From: Chitinophagaceae bacterium UBA1953
GTDB lineage: Bacteria; Bacteroidota; Bacteroidia; Chitinophagales; Chitinophagaceae
Direction of reading: 5' to 3'
NCBI GenBank assembly: GCA_002336115.1
Contig: DDEN01000063.1
Span: 1 to 64,000 of the forward strand
DNA: 64,000 nt
Part shown: positions 44,435 through 53,605 of the stretch, in pieces
Layout of the letters: the number at the start of each line of letters is the position of its first letter
Numbering within the stretch: the first letter of the stretch is position 1
Position numbers and translations under genes: made by a program
Notes under the pieces: model-generated
Database searches by the model: none
What the model was told of the DNA's origin: nothing
The model's input: the letters and a program-made list of their open reading frames with translations, nothing else

Positions 44435-45340
44435 TTATTTTAATGTTGGAACAGGTGCAGGATCCATATCAGAGTACACTAAGTTTTCACCTGCCATTCC
44501 CCAAATGAAACCATAGTTGGTTGTACCGCAACCGTAGTGTGTGCTCCAGGGTGGAGAAATCACTGCTTCGTTATTGGCCATTACAATGTGACGTGTTTCA
44601 ACAGGGTTGCCCATGAAATGAAACATGCGTTGTTCTGCAGGTAAATCAAAATAGAAATAGGCTTCCATGCGACGTGTATGTGTGTGTGGAGGAATTGAAT
44701 TCCACACACTGCCGGGAGCAAGTGTTGTTAAACCCATTACCAGCTGGCAGCTTTTAATACCATCGAGGTGAATGTATTTATATACTGTTCTTTTGTTTGC
44801 AGTTTCAGGTGCACCAAGCTCAACAGGTGATGCCTGTTCTTTGGTGAACACTGTTGCAGGATACACTGCATGTGCAGGCGAAGAAAGAATGTAAAAAATT
44901 GCAGGTGATTTTTTAGATGCAGATGCAAAGGTTACTTTCTTTGTTCCTTTACCAAGATAGAGACAGGATAATTTTTCGAGATCAAATTTCTTACCATCAG
45001 CAGTAACGGTTCCTTTACCACCAACGTTGATGATACCCATTTCTCTTCTTTCCAGAAAGTAATCAGCTCTTAATTCAGGATGATTGGGTAAAATGAGTGT
45101 TTTGCTAACGGGAACTGCTCCACCAATAATTACACGATCATAATGTGTGTACACCAGCTTGAGCTGATCGTTCACCATCAGGTTCTTTACAAGAAAATGA
45201 TCAATGAGCTTTTGTGTATCGAATTGTTTTGTTTCTTCCGGACCAACTGCAAAACGGATTTCCATCTCACCATCCATAAAGTTGTTGGTTTTGTAATCCT
45301 TTAACTGCAATGCCGGAGCTTTTGCTTTTTTCGTTGCCAT
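44435..45340 (-). CDS. kduI: 5-keto-4-deoxyuronate isomerase, 301 aa
   Basis: Converts 5-keto-4-deoxyuronate (from unsaturated galacturonate) to 2,5-diketo-3-deoxygluconate. Cupin metal site PPHTHTRRMEAYFYF at 217-231 (H219, H221, E226), plus the family entry YFLERREMGIINVGGKG and the end NYGFIWGMAGEN. It is about 20 residues longer than E. coli KduI, mostly at the N-terminus. Acts just before KduD. Confidence 0.95.
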   Translation of the reverse strand: MATKKAKAPALQLKDYKTNNFMDGEMEIRFAVGPEETKQFDTQKLIDHFLVKNLMVNDQLKLVYTHYDRVIIGGAVPVSKTLILPNHPELRADYFLERREMGIINVGGKGTVTADGKKFDLEKLSCLYLGKGTKKVTFASASKKSPAIFYILSSPAHAVYPATVFTKEQASPVELGAPETANKRTVYKYIHLDGIKSCQLVMGLTTLAPGSVWNSIPPHTHTRRMEAYFYFDLPAEQRMFHFMGNPVETRHIVMANNEAVISPPWSTHYGCGTTNYGFIWGMAGENLVYSDMDPAPVPTLK

Positions 45341-45400
45341 AATGAGTATTTTTTAAACCGCTGACGAGGTTTACAACCTCCGCCAGGGTTTGATGAACTT

Positions 45401-46165
45401 TTATCTTGCCATCCAGCCGCCATCAACAAACAGTACTGTACCGTTTACATAATCAGATGCTGCTGATGCAAGGAATACAACCGGTCCTTTAAAGTCGGCA
45501 GGTACACCCCAGCGACCAGCAGGAATACGATCCAGAATTGATTTGCTTCTTTCAGGATCTTCACGCAAGGCCTGCGTGTTGTTGGTTGCAATGTAACCGG
45601 GTGCAATACCATTTACACAAACACCTTTGCTTCCCCACTCGTTACCAAATGCACGTACCAACCCTGCGACTGCCGATTTACTTGCTGTATAGCCCGGAAC
45701 ATTGATACCACCCTGGAAACTTAATAAAGAACAGGTGAAGATGATTTTACCTCCGCCTTGTTCAATCATTGTTTTACCAAATTCACGGCCAAGAATAAAC
45801 TGTGCATCGAGATTGATGGAAATCACTTTATCCCAATACTCATCAGGATGTTCAGCTGCTGGCTTACGCATGATGATACCTGCATTGTTTACGAGGATAT
45901 CAATGCGTTTGTTATCAGCTTTTACTTTATTGATGAATGCATACAATGCATCTCTGTCGGAAATATCAACTTTGTGATAAGTAAACTTTCTGCCGGTTGC
46001 TTCTACCGCTTCTTTTGTTGCAGAATAATCGTCAACAATTGATGCGCCAACAATGTTAGCACCTGCTTCTGCCAATGCTACCGCCATGCCCTGACCTAGA
46101 CCAGTATCGCATCCGGTTACCACTGCAGTTTTACCTGAGAGGTTGAATAAATCTAATGTTTGCAT
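45401..46165 (-). CDS. kduD: 2-deoxy-D-gluconate 3-dehydrogenase, KduD, 254 aa
   Basis: SDR-family enzyme that reduces 2,5-diketo-3-deoxygluconate to KDG with NAD(P)H. TGCDTGLGQGM at 17-27 is the cofactor loop; NNAG at 93-96; catalytic S146, Y159 and K163 (GYTASKSA). PAGRWGVPADFKGPVVFLAS is typical of KduD. Adjacent to kduI. Confidence 0.93.
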   Translation of the reverse strand: MQTLDLFNLSGKTAVVTGCDTGLGQGMAVALAEAGANIVGASIVDDYSATKEAVEATGRKFTYHKVDISDRDALYAFINKVKADNKRIDILVNNAGIIMRKPAAEHPDEYWDKVISINLDAQFILGREFGKTMIEQGGGKIIFTCSLLSFQGGINVPGYTASKSAVAGLVRAFGNEWGSKGVCVNGIAPGYIATNNTQALREDPERSKSILDRIPAGRWGVPADFKGPVVFLASAASDYVNGTVLFVDGGWMAR

Positions 46166-46172
46166 AAAATTT

Positions 46173-47624
46173 TTATAAAGTTGAAGTTGCTATTGTTTTC
46201 TGCTGATCGAGATGCTGAAGATTAAAATACTTCTTTGCATTGTTGTAACAGATATCCTGGATTACTTTTCCTGTCCATGCAATATCGTTTGGCAATTCGC
46301 CATTTTCAATTTCTTCCCCAAAAAGATTACAGAGAATACGTCGGAAATATTCATGCCGGGGGAAAGAAAGAAAGCTTCGGCTATCAGTTAACATACCAAT
46401 AAACTTACTGAGTAATCCCATATTGCTAAGCGCATTGATTTGCTTTGTCATTCCATCTTTCTGATCGAGAAACCACCAGCCGCTTCCCCATTGCACCTTC
46501 CCTTCAACAGAACCATCGTTGAAATTACCAATCATGGTTGCAAACAATTCATTATCGGCAGGGTTGAGGTTGTAGATGATTGTTTTTGCCAGTTTGTTTT
46601 CTGTATCCAACCTGTTGAGAAATTTTGCCAAAGCTCTTGCCTGCGAAAAATCACCAATGCTGTCCCAGCCTGTATCAGGGCCAAGCTGTTTCATCATTCT
46701 TGAGTTGTTGTTGCGGATTGCACCCAGGTGATATTGTTGTACCCAGCCTTTTTCCCAATCCCATTCTGCAAAGGTTACCAGCATTGCACTCTTGAACTTC
46801 TTGTTTTCTTCAAGCGTTAATGTGCCGCCAGAACGAATTTTAGCGAAGATGCCTGCAATTTCAGTCTGCGTATAATCTTCTGCATAAATTTCTTCGAGAC
46901 CATGATCTGAAACACCGCAATTATTTTCAGCAAAGAAATCATGACGTTTCTTTAATGCAGTTAGATAATCATTGTATGTGCTGATAGAAACATCAGCAGC
47001 TTTTTCCAACGCAGTTAAGTAATTATTGAAGGATGCTGTATCGTCCACATTCATTGCTTTATCCGGACGGAAAGCAGGATTCATTTTGGTAAATGTTTCT
47101 TCACCACGCATCTGCTGGTGAAAGTTGAGCGGATCAACAGGATCATCGGTTGTGCAGATGAGTTTTACATTCATCTTTTTCAGCAAACCACGTACAGAAA
47201 AATCTTTTGTCTGAAGTTTGGCTGATGCCTCATCATAAATACGTTTTGCACTGTCGGCATTCAGTATTTCATGAATATCAAAATAACGTTGTAATTCCAG
47301 GTGTGTCCAGTGGTACAACGGATTTCTTAATGTATAAGGAACAGTTGCAGCCCATTTCTCAAACTTTTCATAATCGCTGGTATTACCGGTAATGAATTTT
47401 TCATTCACACCGTTGGTACGCATGGCCCTCCATTTGTAATGATCGCCGTACAACCATACCTGTGTTAAGTTTTCAAAATTGATATCATTGGCCACCTGTT
47501 CAGGAATCAGGTGATTGTGATAATCGATGATGGGCATTGACACGGCATACTCATGATACAACTTCCGGGCCGTATCGTTTGACAACAGAAAGTCTTCTTC
47601 AAGAAACTTTTTCATTTCATTCAT
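46173..47624 (-). CDS. uxaC: Uronate isomerase, 483 aa
   Basis: Converts galacturonate to tagaturonate and glucuronate to fructuronate. Amidohydrolase fold; metal motif DYHNHL at 34-39 (H36, H38). Further family marks: YDHYKWRAMR-like GDHYKWRAMRTNG, TTDDPVDPL, and the C-terminal DSRSFLSFPRHEYFRRI. It is typical in length. First step of the non-oxidative galacturonate route in this operon. The second in-frame Met is three codons downstream. Confidence 0.95.
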   Translation of the reverse strand: MNEMKKFLEEDFLLSNDTARKLYHEYAVSMPIIDYHNHLIPEQVANDINFENLTQVWLYGDHYKWRAMRTNGVNEKFITGNTSDYEKFEKWAATVPYTLRNPLYHWTHLELQRYFDIHEILNADSAKRIYDEASAKLQTKDFSVRGLLKKMNVKLICTTDDPVDPLNFHQQMRGEETFTKMNPAFRPDKAMNVDDTASFNNYLTALEKAADVSISTYNDYLTALKKRHDFFAENNCGVSDHGLEEIYAEDYTQTEIAGIFAKIRSGGTLTLEENKKFKSAMLVTFAEWDWEKGWVQQYHLGAIRNNNSRMMKQLGPDTGWDSIGDFSQARALAKFLNRLDTENKLAKTIIYNLNPADNELFATMIGNFNDGSVEGKVQWGSGWWFLDQKDGMTKQINALSNMGLLSKFIGMLTDSRSFLSFPRHEYFRRILCNLFGEEIENGELPNDIAWTGKVIQDICYNNAKKYFNLQHLDQQKTIATSTL

Positions 47625-47660
47625 TTTTAAATTCTATACATACTGCATTAAGCTGAAAAA

Positions 47661-48476
47661 CTATACTCCACTGAATACTGTAAAACCACCATCAACAGTA
47701 ATCGTAGTTCCGGTTACAAAAGATGCTGCATCACTCATCAGGTAAACCAATGCCCCGCCCAAATCTTTCGGTTCTCCGAATTTTTTAAATGGTGTATGTC
47801 CAATAATTAAATTGCCCCTTACTGAAAGGTTTCCCTCTCCATCAGTAAGCAGCAACCTGTTTTGTTCTGTAAGAAAAAAGCCGGGTGTAATAGCATTCAT
47901 GCGGATTCTATCTCCGTACCGATTAGCCAGCTCTACCGAAAACCATTTGTTAAACATCTCAACCGCAGCCTTGCCCATACTGTATCCCATTACTTTGGTA
48001 AGAGCCCTGCTTACGCTTACTGATGAGATATTTACAATACTGCCGCCACCATTTTCAGCAATAGCCTTTCCAAAAATCAGTGTTGGAGTAATGGTTCCCC
48101 ATAAATTTATATCCATTGTTTTTTTCATCCCTTCCACACTCATTGAGAAAATATCATCTCCCGGTTGAAGAATTCCTTCAGGCACATTGCCACCTGCCCC
48201 ATTTACCAAACCATCAATTTTTCCATATTTCTCTACTACTTTGTTTCTGCATGCAATCAATTGCTGTTTACTCTGCACATCAGCAATCAAAGCAATCGCT
48301 TCGCCGCCGGCATCTGTAATTTCTTTTACCCTCTCATTTGCTTTTGCCTCATTTCTTCCCAATACACCCACAGTAGCTCCGGCACCTGCTAATGCCTTAA
48401 TAAAAGCATGACCGAGTACTCCTGTTGCCCCGGTTACAACAATCACTTTTCCTTTCAACGAAAACATATTTTCCAT
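47661..48476 (-). CDS. SDR oxidoreductase, UxuB (YjmF)-like, 271 aa
   Basis: Short-chain dehydrogenase. TGATGVLG at 15-22 binds cofactor; NGAGG near 92-96; catalytic S151/S152, Y165 and K169; GGAL...DGGF at the end. The layout FSLKGKVIVVTGATGVLG and NLWGTITPT resembles the SDR-type D-mannonate oxidoreductase of Bacillus (UxuB/YjmF), which reduces fructuronate. This would serve glucuronate, but no mannonate dehydratase (uxuA) is in the window. Another sugar-acid substrate is possible. Confidence 0.75.
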   Translation of the reverse strand: MENMFSLKGKVIVVTGATGVLGHAFIKALAGAGATVGVLGRNEAKANERVKEITDAGGEAIALIADVQSKQQLIACRNKVVEKYGKIDGLVNGAGGNVPEGILQPGDDIFSMSVEGMKKTMDINLWGTITPTLIFGKAIAENGGGSIVNISSVSVSRALTKVMGYSMGKAAVEMFNKWFSVELANRYGDRIRMNAITPGFFLTEQNRLLLTDGEGNLSVRGNLIIGHTPFKKFGEPKDLGGALVYLMSDAASFVTGTTITVDGGFTVFSGV

Positions 48477-48491
48477 ATTTAATATTTTAAT

Positions 48492-50138
48492 TTACAATGA
48501 TACACCTCTTTTCCAAGGGATGAAATCATCCTGGTTGAGCAGCACTGCCTTTGGAACAACTTCACCGCTGGCAGCCTTAATGCAATATTCCAGAATATCT
48601 TCGCCCATTTGAGCAATTGTTTTTTCTCCATCTATCACCGGCCCACAATCGATATCAATAATATCATTCATCCTTTTGGTAAGATTGCTGTTGGTTGACA
48701 CCTTAATGGTAGGGCAAACCGGGTTTCCGGTTGGTGTTCCCAAGCCTGTTGTAAATAATATCAATGTTGCGCCGCTTGCAGCTTTACCTGTTGTTGCCTC
48801 TACATCATTTCCGGGAGTACACACCAGACTCAGCCCGGGTTTTTTAGCCACTTCTGTGTAATCGAGTACATCTACCACAGGCGAAGTTCCACCTTTCAAT
48901 GCAGCCCCATTGCTTTTAATTGCATCCGTAATCAGCCCGTCTTTAATATTTCCAGGCGATGGATTCATATAGAAACCACTGCCAGCCTTTTCAGCAGAAT
49001 CGCTATAAGCAGACATCAGTTTAATGAACTTCCTGGCGGCATTTTCATCTTTTGTTCTGTCAATAAGATTTTGTTCAGCACCACACAGTTCAGGGAACTC
49101 TGCCAATAGAATTTTTCCTCCCAATGCAACCACCATATCTGATGCGTAACCTACTGCCGGATTAGCCGATATACCACTGAACCCATCACTTCCGCCACAT
49201 TTTACACCAATGCAAAGTTTATCGAGTGATGCAGGCTTTCTTTCCAGCTTATTTATTTCAACCATCCCTTCAAATGATTTGCGGATGGCTTCTGAAATCA
49301 ACTCCTCCTCACTTTGCGATTGCTGCTGTTCAAAAACATATAACGGTTTGTCGAAATCAGGATTTAATGCTTTCAGGTCGTTCAAAAAATCCTGAGTTTG
49401 CAAATTCTGGCAGCCCAGGCTCAACACCGTTACACCTCCAACATTAGGATGGTCGGCATAAGCTGCCAGCAATTTGCTTAATACAGCGGCATCCTGCCGA
49501 ATACCACCACAACCTCCCTGATGATTAAGAAACTTAATTCCATCAACATTTTTAAAAGGCCGGTTAACGTTTTTTTGCAGAAGAGACGAAGGCTCAAAAC
49601 TTACTGAAACAACATCTTCACCTCTATGATAAGCTTCAAGCAAACTCTTTGTATATTGTTTATACTTATCAGTTACTGCATAACCCAATTCATTGTGCAT
49701 GGCTTCACGAATCACATCCATATTCCTGTTCTCACAAAAAACTGTTGGTATAAAAAGCCAGTAATTGGCTGTGCCAACTCTCCCATCCTGGCGGTGATAG
49801 CCATTAAATGTTCTTCCTTTAAATTTTGACACATCCGGAACCTGCCACTCATAATTCACCTTGCGGTAAGTATAAGGCTCAGCGGCATGCCGGGTATTTT
49901 CCGTTGACATACGGAAGCCCCTTTTAATATCCATCTGAGCTTTTCCCACCAACACTCCGTACATAATTATTTCTTCACCCTTTTTCATATCATACATAAA
50001 GAATTTATGCTTTGCCGGTATATCTTCCTGTATAACATATTCCACACCATCATAATTAAGAGTTTGTCCATTGGTCAAATCCTTCAGGGCAACAATTACA
50101 TTATCTTTCGGGTGAACCTTTAAAACAATCTGAGACAT
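48492..50138 (-). CDS. uxaA: Altronate dehydratase, 548 aa
   Basis: Dehydrates D-altronate to KDG. An N-terminal SAF-like domain (1-95, LKVHPKDNVIVALKDLTNG) joins the UxaA catalytic part: GRVGTANYWLFIPTVFCENR, then HQGGCGG, LGCQNLQT, KCGGSDGFSGISANPAVGYA and CPTIKVSTNS. The conserved Cys residues bind the metal centre. It is somewhat longer than the E. coli enzyme (495). It lies between uxaB and the SDR gene with small gaps. Confidence 0.94.
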   Translation of the reverse strand: MSQIVLKVHPKDNVIVALKDLTNGQTLNYDGVEYVIQEDIPAKHKFFMYDMKKGEEIIMYGVLVGKAQMDIKRGFRMSTENTRHAAEPYTYRKVNYEWQVPDVSKFKGRTFNGYHRQDGRVGTANYWLFIPTVFCENRNMDVIREAMHNELGYAVTDKYKQYTKSLLEAYHRGEDVVSVSFEPSSLLQKNVNRPFKNVDGIKFLNHQGGCGGIRQDAAVLSKLLAAYADHPNVGGVTVLSLGCQNLQTQDFLNDLKALNPDFDKPLYVFEQQQSQSEEELISEAIRKSFEGMVEINKLERKPASLDKLCIGVKCGGSDGFSGISANPAVGYASDMVVALGGKILLAEFPELCGAEQNLIDRTKDENAARKFIKLMSAYSDSAEKAGSGFYMNPSPGNIKDGLITDAIKSNGAALKGGTSPVVDVLDYTEVAKKPGLSLVCTPGNDVEATTGKAASGATLILFTTGLGTPTGNPVCPTIKVSTNSNLTKRMNDIIDIDCGPVIDGEKTIAQMGEDILEYCIKAASGEVVPKAVLLNQDDFIPWKRGVSL

Positions 50139-50149
50139 ATCTGTTAATT

Positions 50150-51592
50150 TTATCTGTTTATTAGTGCTGTAAGGGCGGCTTTCATGCCTTTGTTTAATAT
50201 TGCTTCTGCACCGGCTGTAACCTCATCAACAAAAAAAGGCGAAGCCGAAAAATCTTCTTTCCATATTCCTTTATTCTTAACAACAGTATCAACCCAACCC
50301 TTTACATTATCTGCATCAAAAGACGATTTGATGAATTCTACAAACTCCGGTGTGTCGTTTGGCGTAAAGGGCACTTCAGCTTTTCCGCTGTATAAAATAA
50401 GTAAGGCAGCAAAAGAAAAAGAAGTAAGCTGTGCGTTTTTATTCAGCTTTGTAAAGTTATCGTTCACTGTCGGGAAATTTCTTGTTTCCCACTTTGAAAG
50501 CGAATTAAGTGAAATATCTTTCAGATAATGCTTGAGGTAAGGGTTATAAAACCGCTCCAGTATTTTGCCTGCAAATTTTTTCAGTTCTGCCGGGTCTTCA
50601 TTAATTACCGGCAGCACTTCTTCTGCCACCATTTTGTTGATGAATTTTTCCACTTCGGGTGTATTGAAAGCATCCATTACGGTTTCGCATCCCAATTGCA
50701 GAGCAACCGGTACCATAGCTGTATGCGAACCATTCAGAATACGGACTTTCTTAGCCCTGAATTCACGAATATCATCCATGAACAAAACATTCAGGCCAGC
50801 CTGATCCAGTGGTAATTTCTGTTTTATGCTGCTGTCACCACCAATAGCCCATACATGAAAGTATTCCCCCTTTACCACCAGGTTATCATCAAAGCCAATT
50901 TCTTCTTTTATTTCATTAATCGTTTCTTTTGGAAAACCGGGAACAATACGGTCAACCAGCGTATCATAAAAATGGCAACTTTTACTTACCCAACTTTCAA
51001 AATCAGCACCAAGATTATTTGCTGCAGCATGTTTCATTATGTATTGCCTGAGGGTAGAGCCGTTATCTTCAATCAGTTCGCAACAAATAATGGAAAGTGC
51101 TTTTGAAACATCACCATTGAATTTTTTAAACCGCTTATACAGCAGTGCCGTCATCTTTGCAGGGAAGGATGCCGGAGGCTCCGCATAAATATCATCCCCT
51201 TCTTCGTAGCGGATACCTGCCTCAGTGGTATTAGAAACAATCATCTCCAGTTCTTCACTTAAAAAGAGCGATTCGTACGCTTTGTAATCCGAATAAGGAT
51301 TATTAATAACTGTTACACACTTAACCAGCGAAACTTCCTTAACGGGCTGTTTGTCTTTTATCCCTTCAAGATAAACATGATACAGGTTATCCTGTTTGCT
51401 GAACAAATCTCTTACAAATTCTCCACCAGCAATAGGCTGAACAATAGCCACTCCGTGATTCATTTTCCCTGATTCGTTTGCTTTGTTAATCATCCAGTCA
51501 ACAAAGGCCCTTAGAAAATTGCCTTCACCAAATTGTAAAATTTTAACCGGTAATACCGGCTTTTCCACAGTGGTTGCATTTAATGCTTTCAT
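50150..51592 (-). CDS. uxaB: Tagaturonate reductase, 480 aa
   Basis: Polyol-type dehydrogenase that reduces D-tagaturonate to D-altronate with NADH. The N-terminal Rossmann entry LQFGEGNFLRAFVDWMINKA is typical of UxaB. In the C-terminal helical domain KVRILNGSHTAMVPVALQLG holds the catalytic Lys/Asn/His region. Normal length, 12 bp from uxaA. First of the cytosolic enzymes in transcription order. Confidence 0.93.
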   Translation of the reverse strand: MKALNATTVEKPVLPVKILQFGEGNFLRAFVDWMINKANESGKMNHGVAIVQPIAGGEFVRDLFSKQDNLYHVYLEGIKDKQPVKEVSLVKCVTVINNPYSDYKAYESLFLSEELEMIVSNTTEAGIRYEEGDDIYAEPPASFPAKMTALLYKRFKKFNGDVSKALSIICCELIEDNGSTLRQYIMKHAAANNLGADFESWVSKSCHFYDTLVDRIVPGFPKETINEIKEEIGFDDNLVVKGEYFHVWAIGGDSSIKQKLPLDQAGLNVLFMDDIREFRAKKVRILNGSHTAMVPVALQLGCETVMDAFNTPEVEKFINKMVAEEVLPVINEDPAELKKFAGKILERFYNPYLKHYLKDISLNSLSKWETRNFPTVNDNFTKLNKNAQLTSFSFAALLILYSGKAEVPFTPNDTPEFVEFIKSSFDADNVKGWVDTVVKNKGIWKEDFSASPFFVDEVTAGAEAILNKGMKAALTALINR

Positions 51593-51681
51593 CTTCCTTA
51601 ATATTTAATATTCATTCTCTTTCGCAGAGTTTTTAGTGATTAGCAAAAAGCAGATGCCGTACATCACTTATTTTATTCAGC

Positions 51682-53583
51682 TCATTTTTTTTGCATTACA
51701 GTCAGCAACCATTTCACCAAATCTTCAGCAGCTTTGAAGTTTTCGTATTCAGCCGGAAGTTTCCTTCCATCGAGATATTCATTATAAATCCATGGATCGC
51801 CAACGGCAAACACAGTACCTTTTCCATATCTGGCAATGGCTATAACCTGTTTACCATCTTTTGTTACAATTGAAGTTGCAGGTGCTTTTACATTCAGCTC
51901 ACTGATTTCTTTCAGGTACATTTTCTTTGGTTGTTTAAACACGGGGTTATTTGCGCCGGGATATTCAACACCTGTTTCGTACTGATCGTTCTTTACCATG
52001 TTGAGGCTGTTATTGGTAAACGCAATACCAAACTTTTTTGCAAGAATGTTGAAATGCTGCAGATCGCAGTTGGCACTGTCATTGGCCATGAGTACCAAAG
52101 TGCCACCTGCCTTTACCCAATTACCAATCACAGCCGCATTGGCTTCTGTTACATAATTTGGTTTGGGATTATCTTTTACATGATCAGGGTCAACAATAAT
52201 ATAAACAGAAGATCCTTTTAAGTTGAGTGCTGACGGAGCCACATCAAGCGATTTCAGTTTTGCACCATAGCGTTCAAAAACAGTTCCGAACGTATAAAAG
52301 CCGGGATTGCTTCTTTCCTCCCACACGTAATGCCAGTAAACCTCAGCACCAGTTGCATCTTTTCTTTTTTCGCTGTTGAAATAACGGTCGAGCAACACCG
52401 TTTTGCCTTTGCCAACTGAAAGTGTTGGCAGCATTTCCATTTCATCAGCAGCTAATAAAAACGCACCAATACCTTTTGCATCGTTCACAATTACCGGTTC
52501 GCTCATGTAATATGCAAAGGTTCCGTCACGGTAAGGTTTACCACCCAGGCCAGAAACCTTTACTGTACCATGCAGGTTGGTCTGACCGTTTTCTTCTTTG
52601 ATGAATTTTTTAATAATTCCATCATACCCTTTTTTAGCAATAACGATTTTTTCAGATGGCAGGTAGCCTTTGCGCACACCTTTTGCAACAGCATACACAA
52701 ACTGTGAAGAAGCAGAAGCTTCGAAATAATTCTTTTCTTTATCCGGTCCGCTGTAATTCATTACATCGTACCACAAACCTGTCTGTTTATCCTGTTGTTT
52801 TTCCAATGCAACAACAAGGCGGTTGAGGATTGCAATCAGTTCTTTTCTTTTTGGATGATTGGCAGGAAAATAATCCAGCACATCCACAATTGCATCGGCA
52901 TACCAGCCCATTGCCCTAGCCCAGAAGTTGGGAGATGTTCCTGTTGTTTTGTTTGCCCATTGCTGTTCTTTGCTTTCATCCCATGCATGATAGAGCAATC
53001 CTGTTTTTGGATCTCTTGCATGTTTTTCCATCCATATAAACTGGTTGGCAATATCATTGAATGCTGAATCTTCGTGAAACAGCATGGCATATTCTGCATA
53101 GAACGGTTCGCCCATATACAAACCATCGAGCCACATCTGGTTGGTATAAACTTTTTTGTGCCAGAAGCCGCCTTCCTTTGTACGAGGATGTGTCCTTAAC
53201 TGGCTGCGTAATAAATCTGCGGCTTTTTTATACTTGTCTTTTCCTGTAACACGATAAAGTAACAGAACCAGTTTGCCGTTGTTTACATGATCAATATTGT
53301 ACTCATCCAGTTCATAGCCTTTTATTGTTCCATCGTTCTGAACAAAGTAATCCATTTTGGCTGCGATGTAATTGTAATATTGAGCATCTCCGGTGTTCAT
53401 CCACAAACCTTCCAGGCCTTTGAGTACAACACCCATATCATAGCTCCATTTTGTTGTGCTGCCGATAGGAGTTGAATCCTTCCATGTCTGCATTACTGTT
53501 GATGCAATTTTTTCACTCCATTTGATCTGAGCTGATGAATGCAGAAAACAGAATAAGAATGACGCTGCAAATAATTTTTTCAT
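51682..53583 (-). CDS. GH105 unsaturated rhamnogalacturonyl hydrolase with C-terminal extra domain, 633 aa
   Basis: Exported enzyme that removes delta-4,5-unsaturated galacturonate from lyase products. A signal peptide ends at HSSAQ. Residues 20-395 are the (alpha/alpha)6 GH105 part: WSYDMGVVLKGLEGL, MWLDGLYMGEPFYAEYA with catalytic D153, FWARAMGWYADAIVD, LPGYWY-like GLWYDVMNY, and EASASSQFVYAVAKG. Residues 400-633 form a class I glutamine-amidotransferase-like fold (DUF4350-type): VIGNWVKAGGTLVLMANDS and IARYGKGTVFAVGDPWIYNE. This second domain has no known activity here. Provides the substrate of KduI. Confidence 0.9.
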   Translation of the reverse strand: MKKLFAASFLFCFLHSSAQIKWSEKIASTVMQTWKDSTPIGSTTKWSYDMGVVLKGLEGLWMNTGDAQYYNYIAAKMDYFVQNDGTIKGYELDEYNIDHVNNGKLVLLLYRVTGKDKYKKAADLLRSQLRTHPRTKEGGFWHKKVYTNQMWLDGLYMGEPFYAEYAMLFHEDSAFNDIANQFIWMEKHARDPKTGLLYHAWDESKEQQWANKTTGTSPNFWARAMGWYADAIVDVLDYFPANHPKRKELIAILNRLVVALEKQQDKQTGLWYDVMNYSGPDKEKNYFEASASSQFVYAVAKGVRKGYLPSEKIVIAKKGYDGIIKKFIKEENGQTNLHGTVKVSGLGGKPYRDGTFAYYMSEPVIVNDAKGIGAFLLAADEMEMLPTLSVGKGKTVLLDRYFNSEKRKDATGAEVYWHYVWEERSNPGFYTFGTVFERYGAKLKSLDVAPSALNLKGSSVYIIVDPDHVKDNPKPNYVTEANAAVIGNWVKAGGTLVLMANDSANCDLQHFNILAKKFGIAFTNNSLNMVKNDQYETGVEYPGANNPVFKQPKKMYLKEISELNVKAPATSIVTKDGKQVIAIARYGKGTVFAVGDPWIYNEYLDGRKLPAEYENFKAAEDLVKWLLTVMQKK

Positions 53584-53605
53584 ATAACCGGAAAGTTAAA
53601 ATCAA

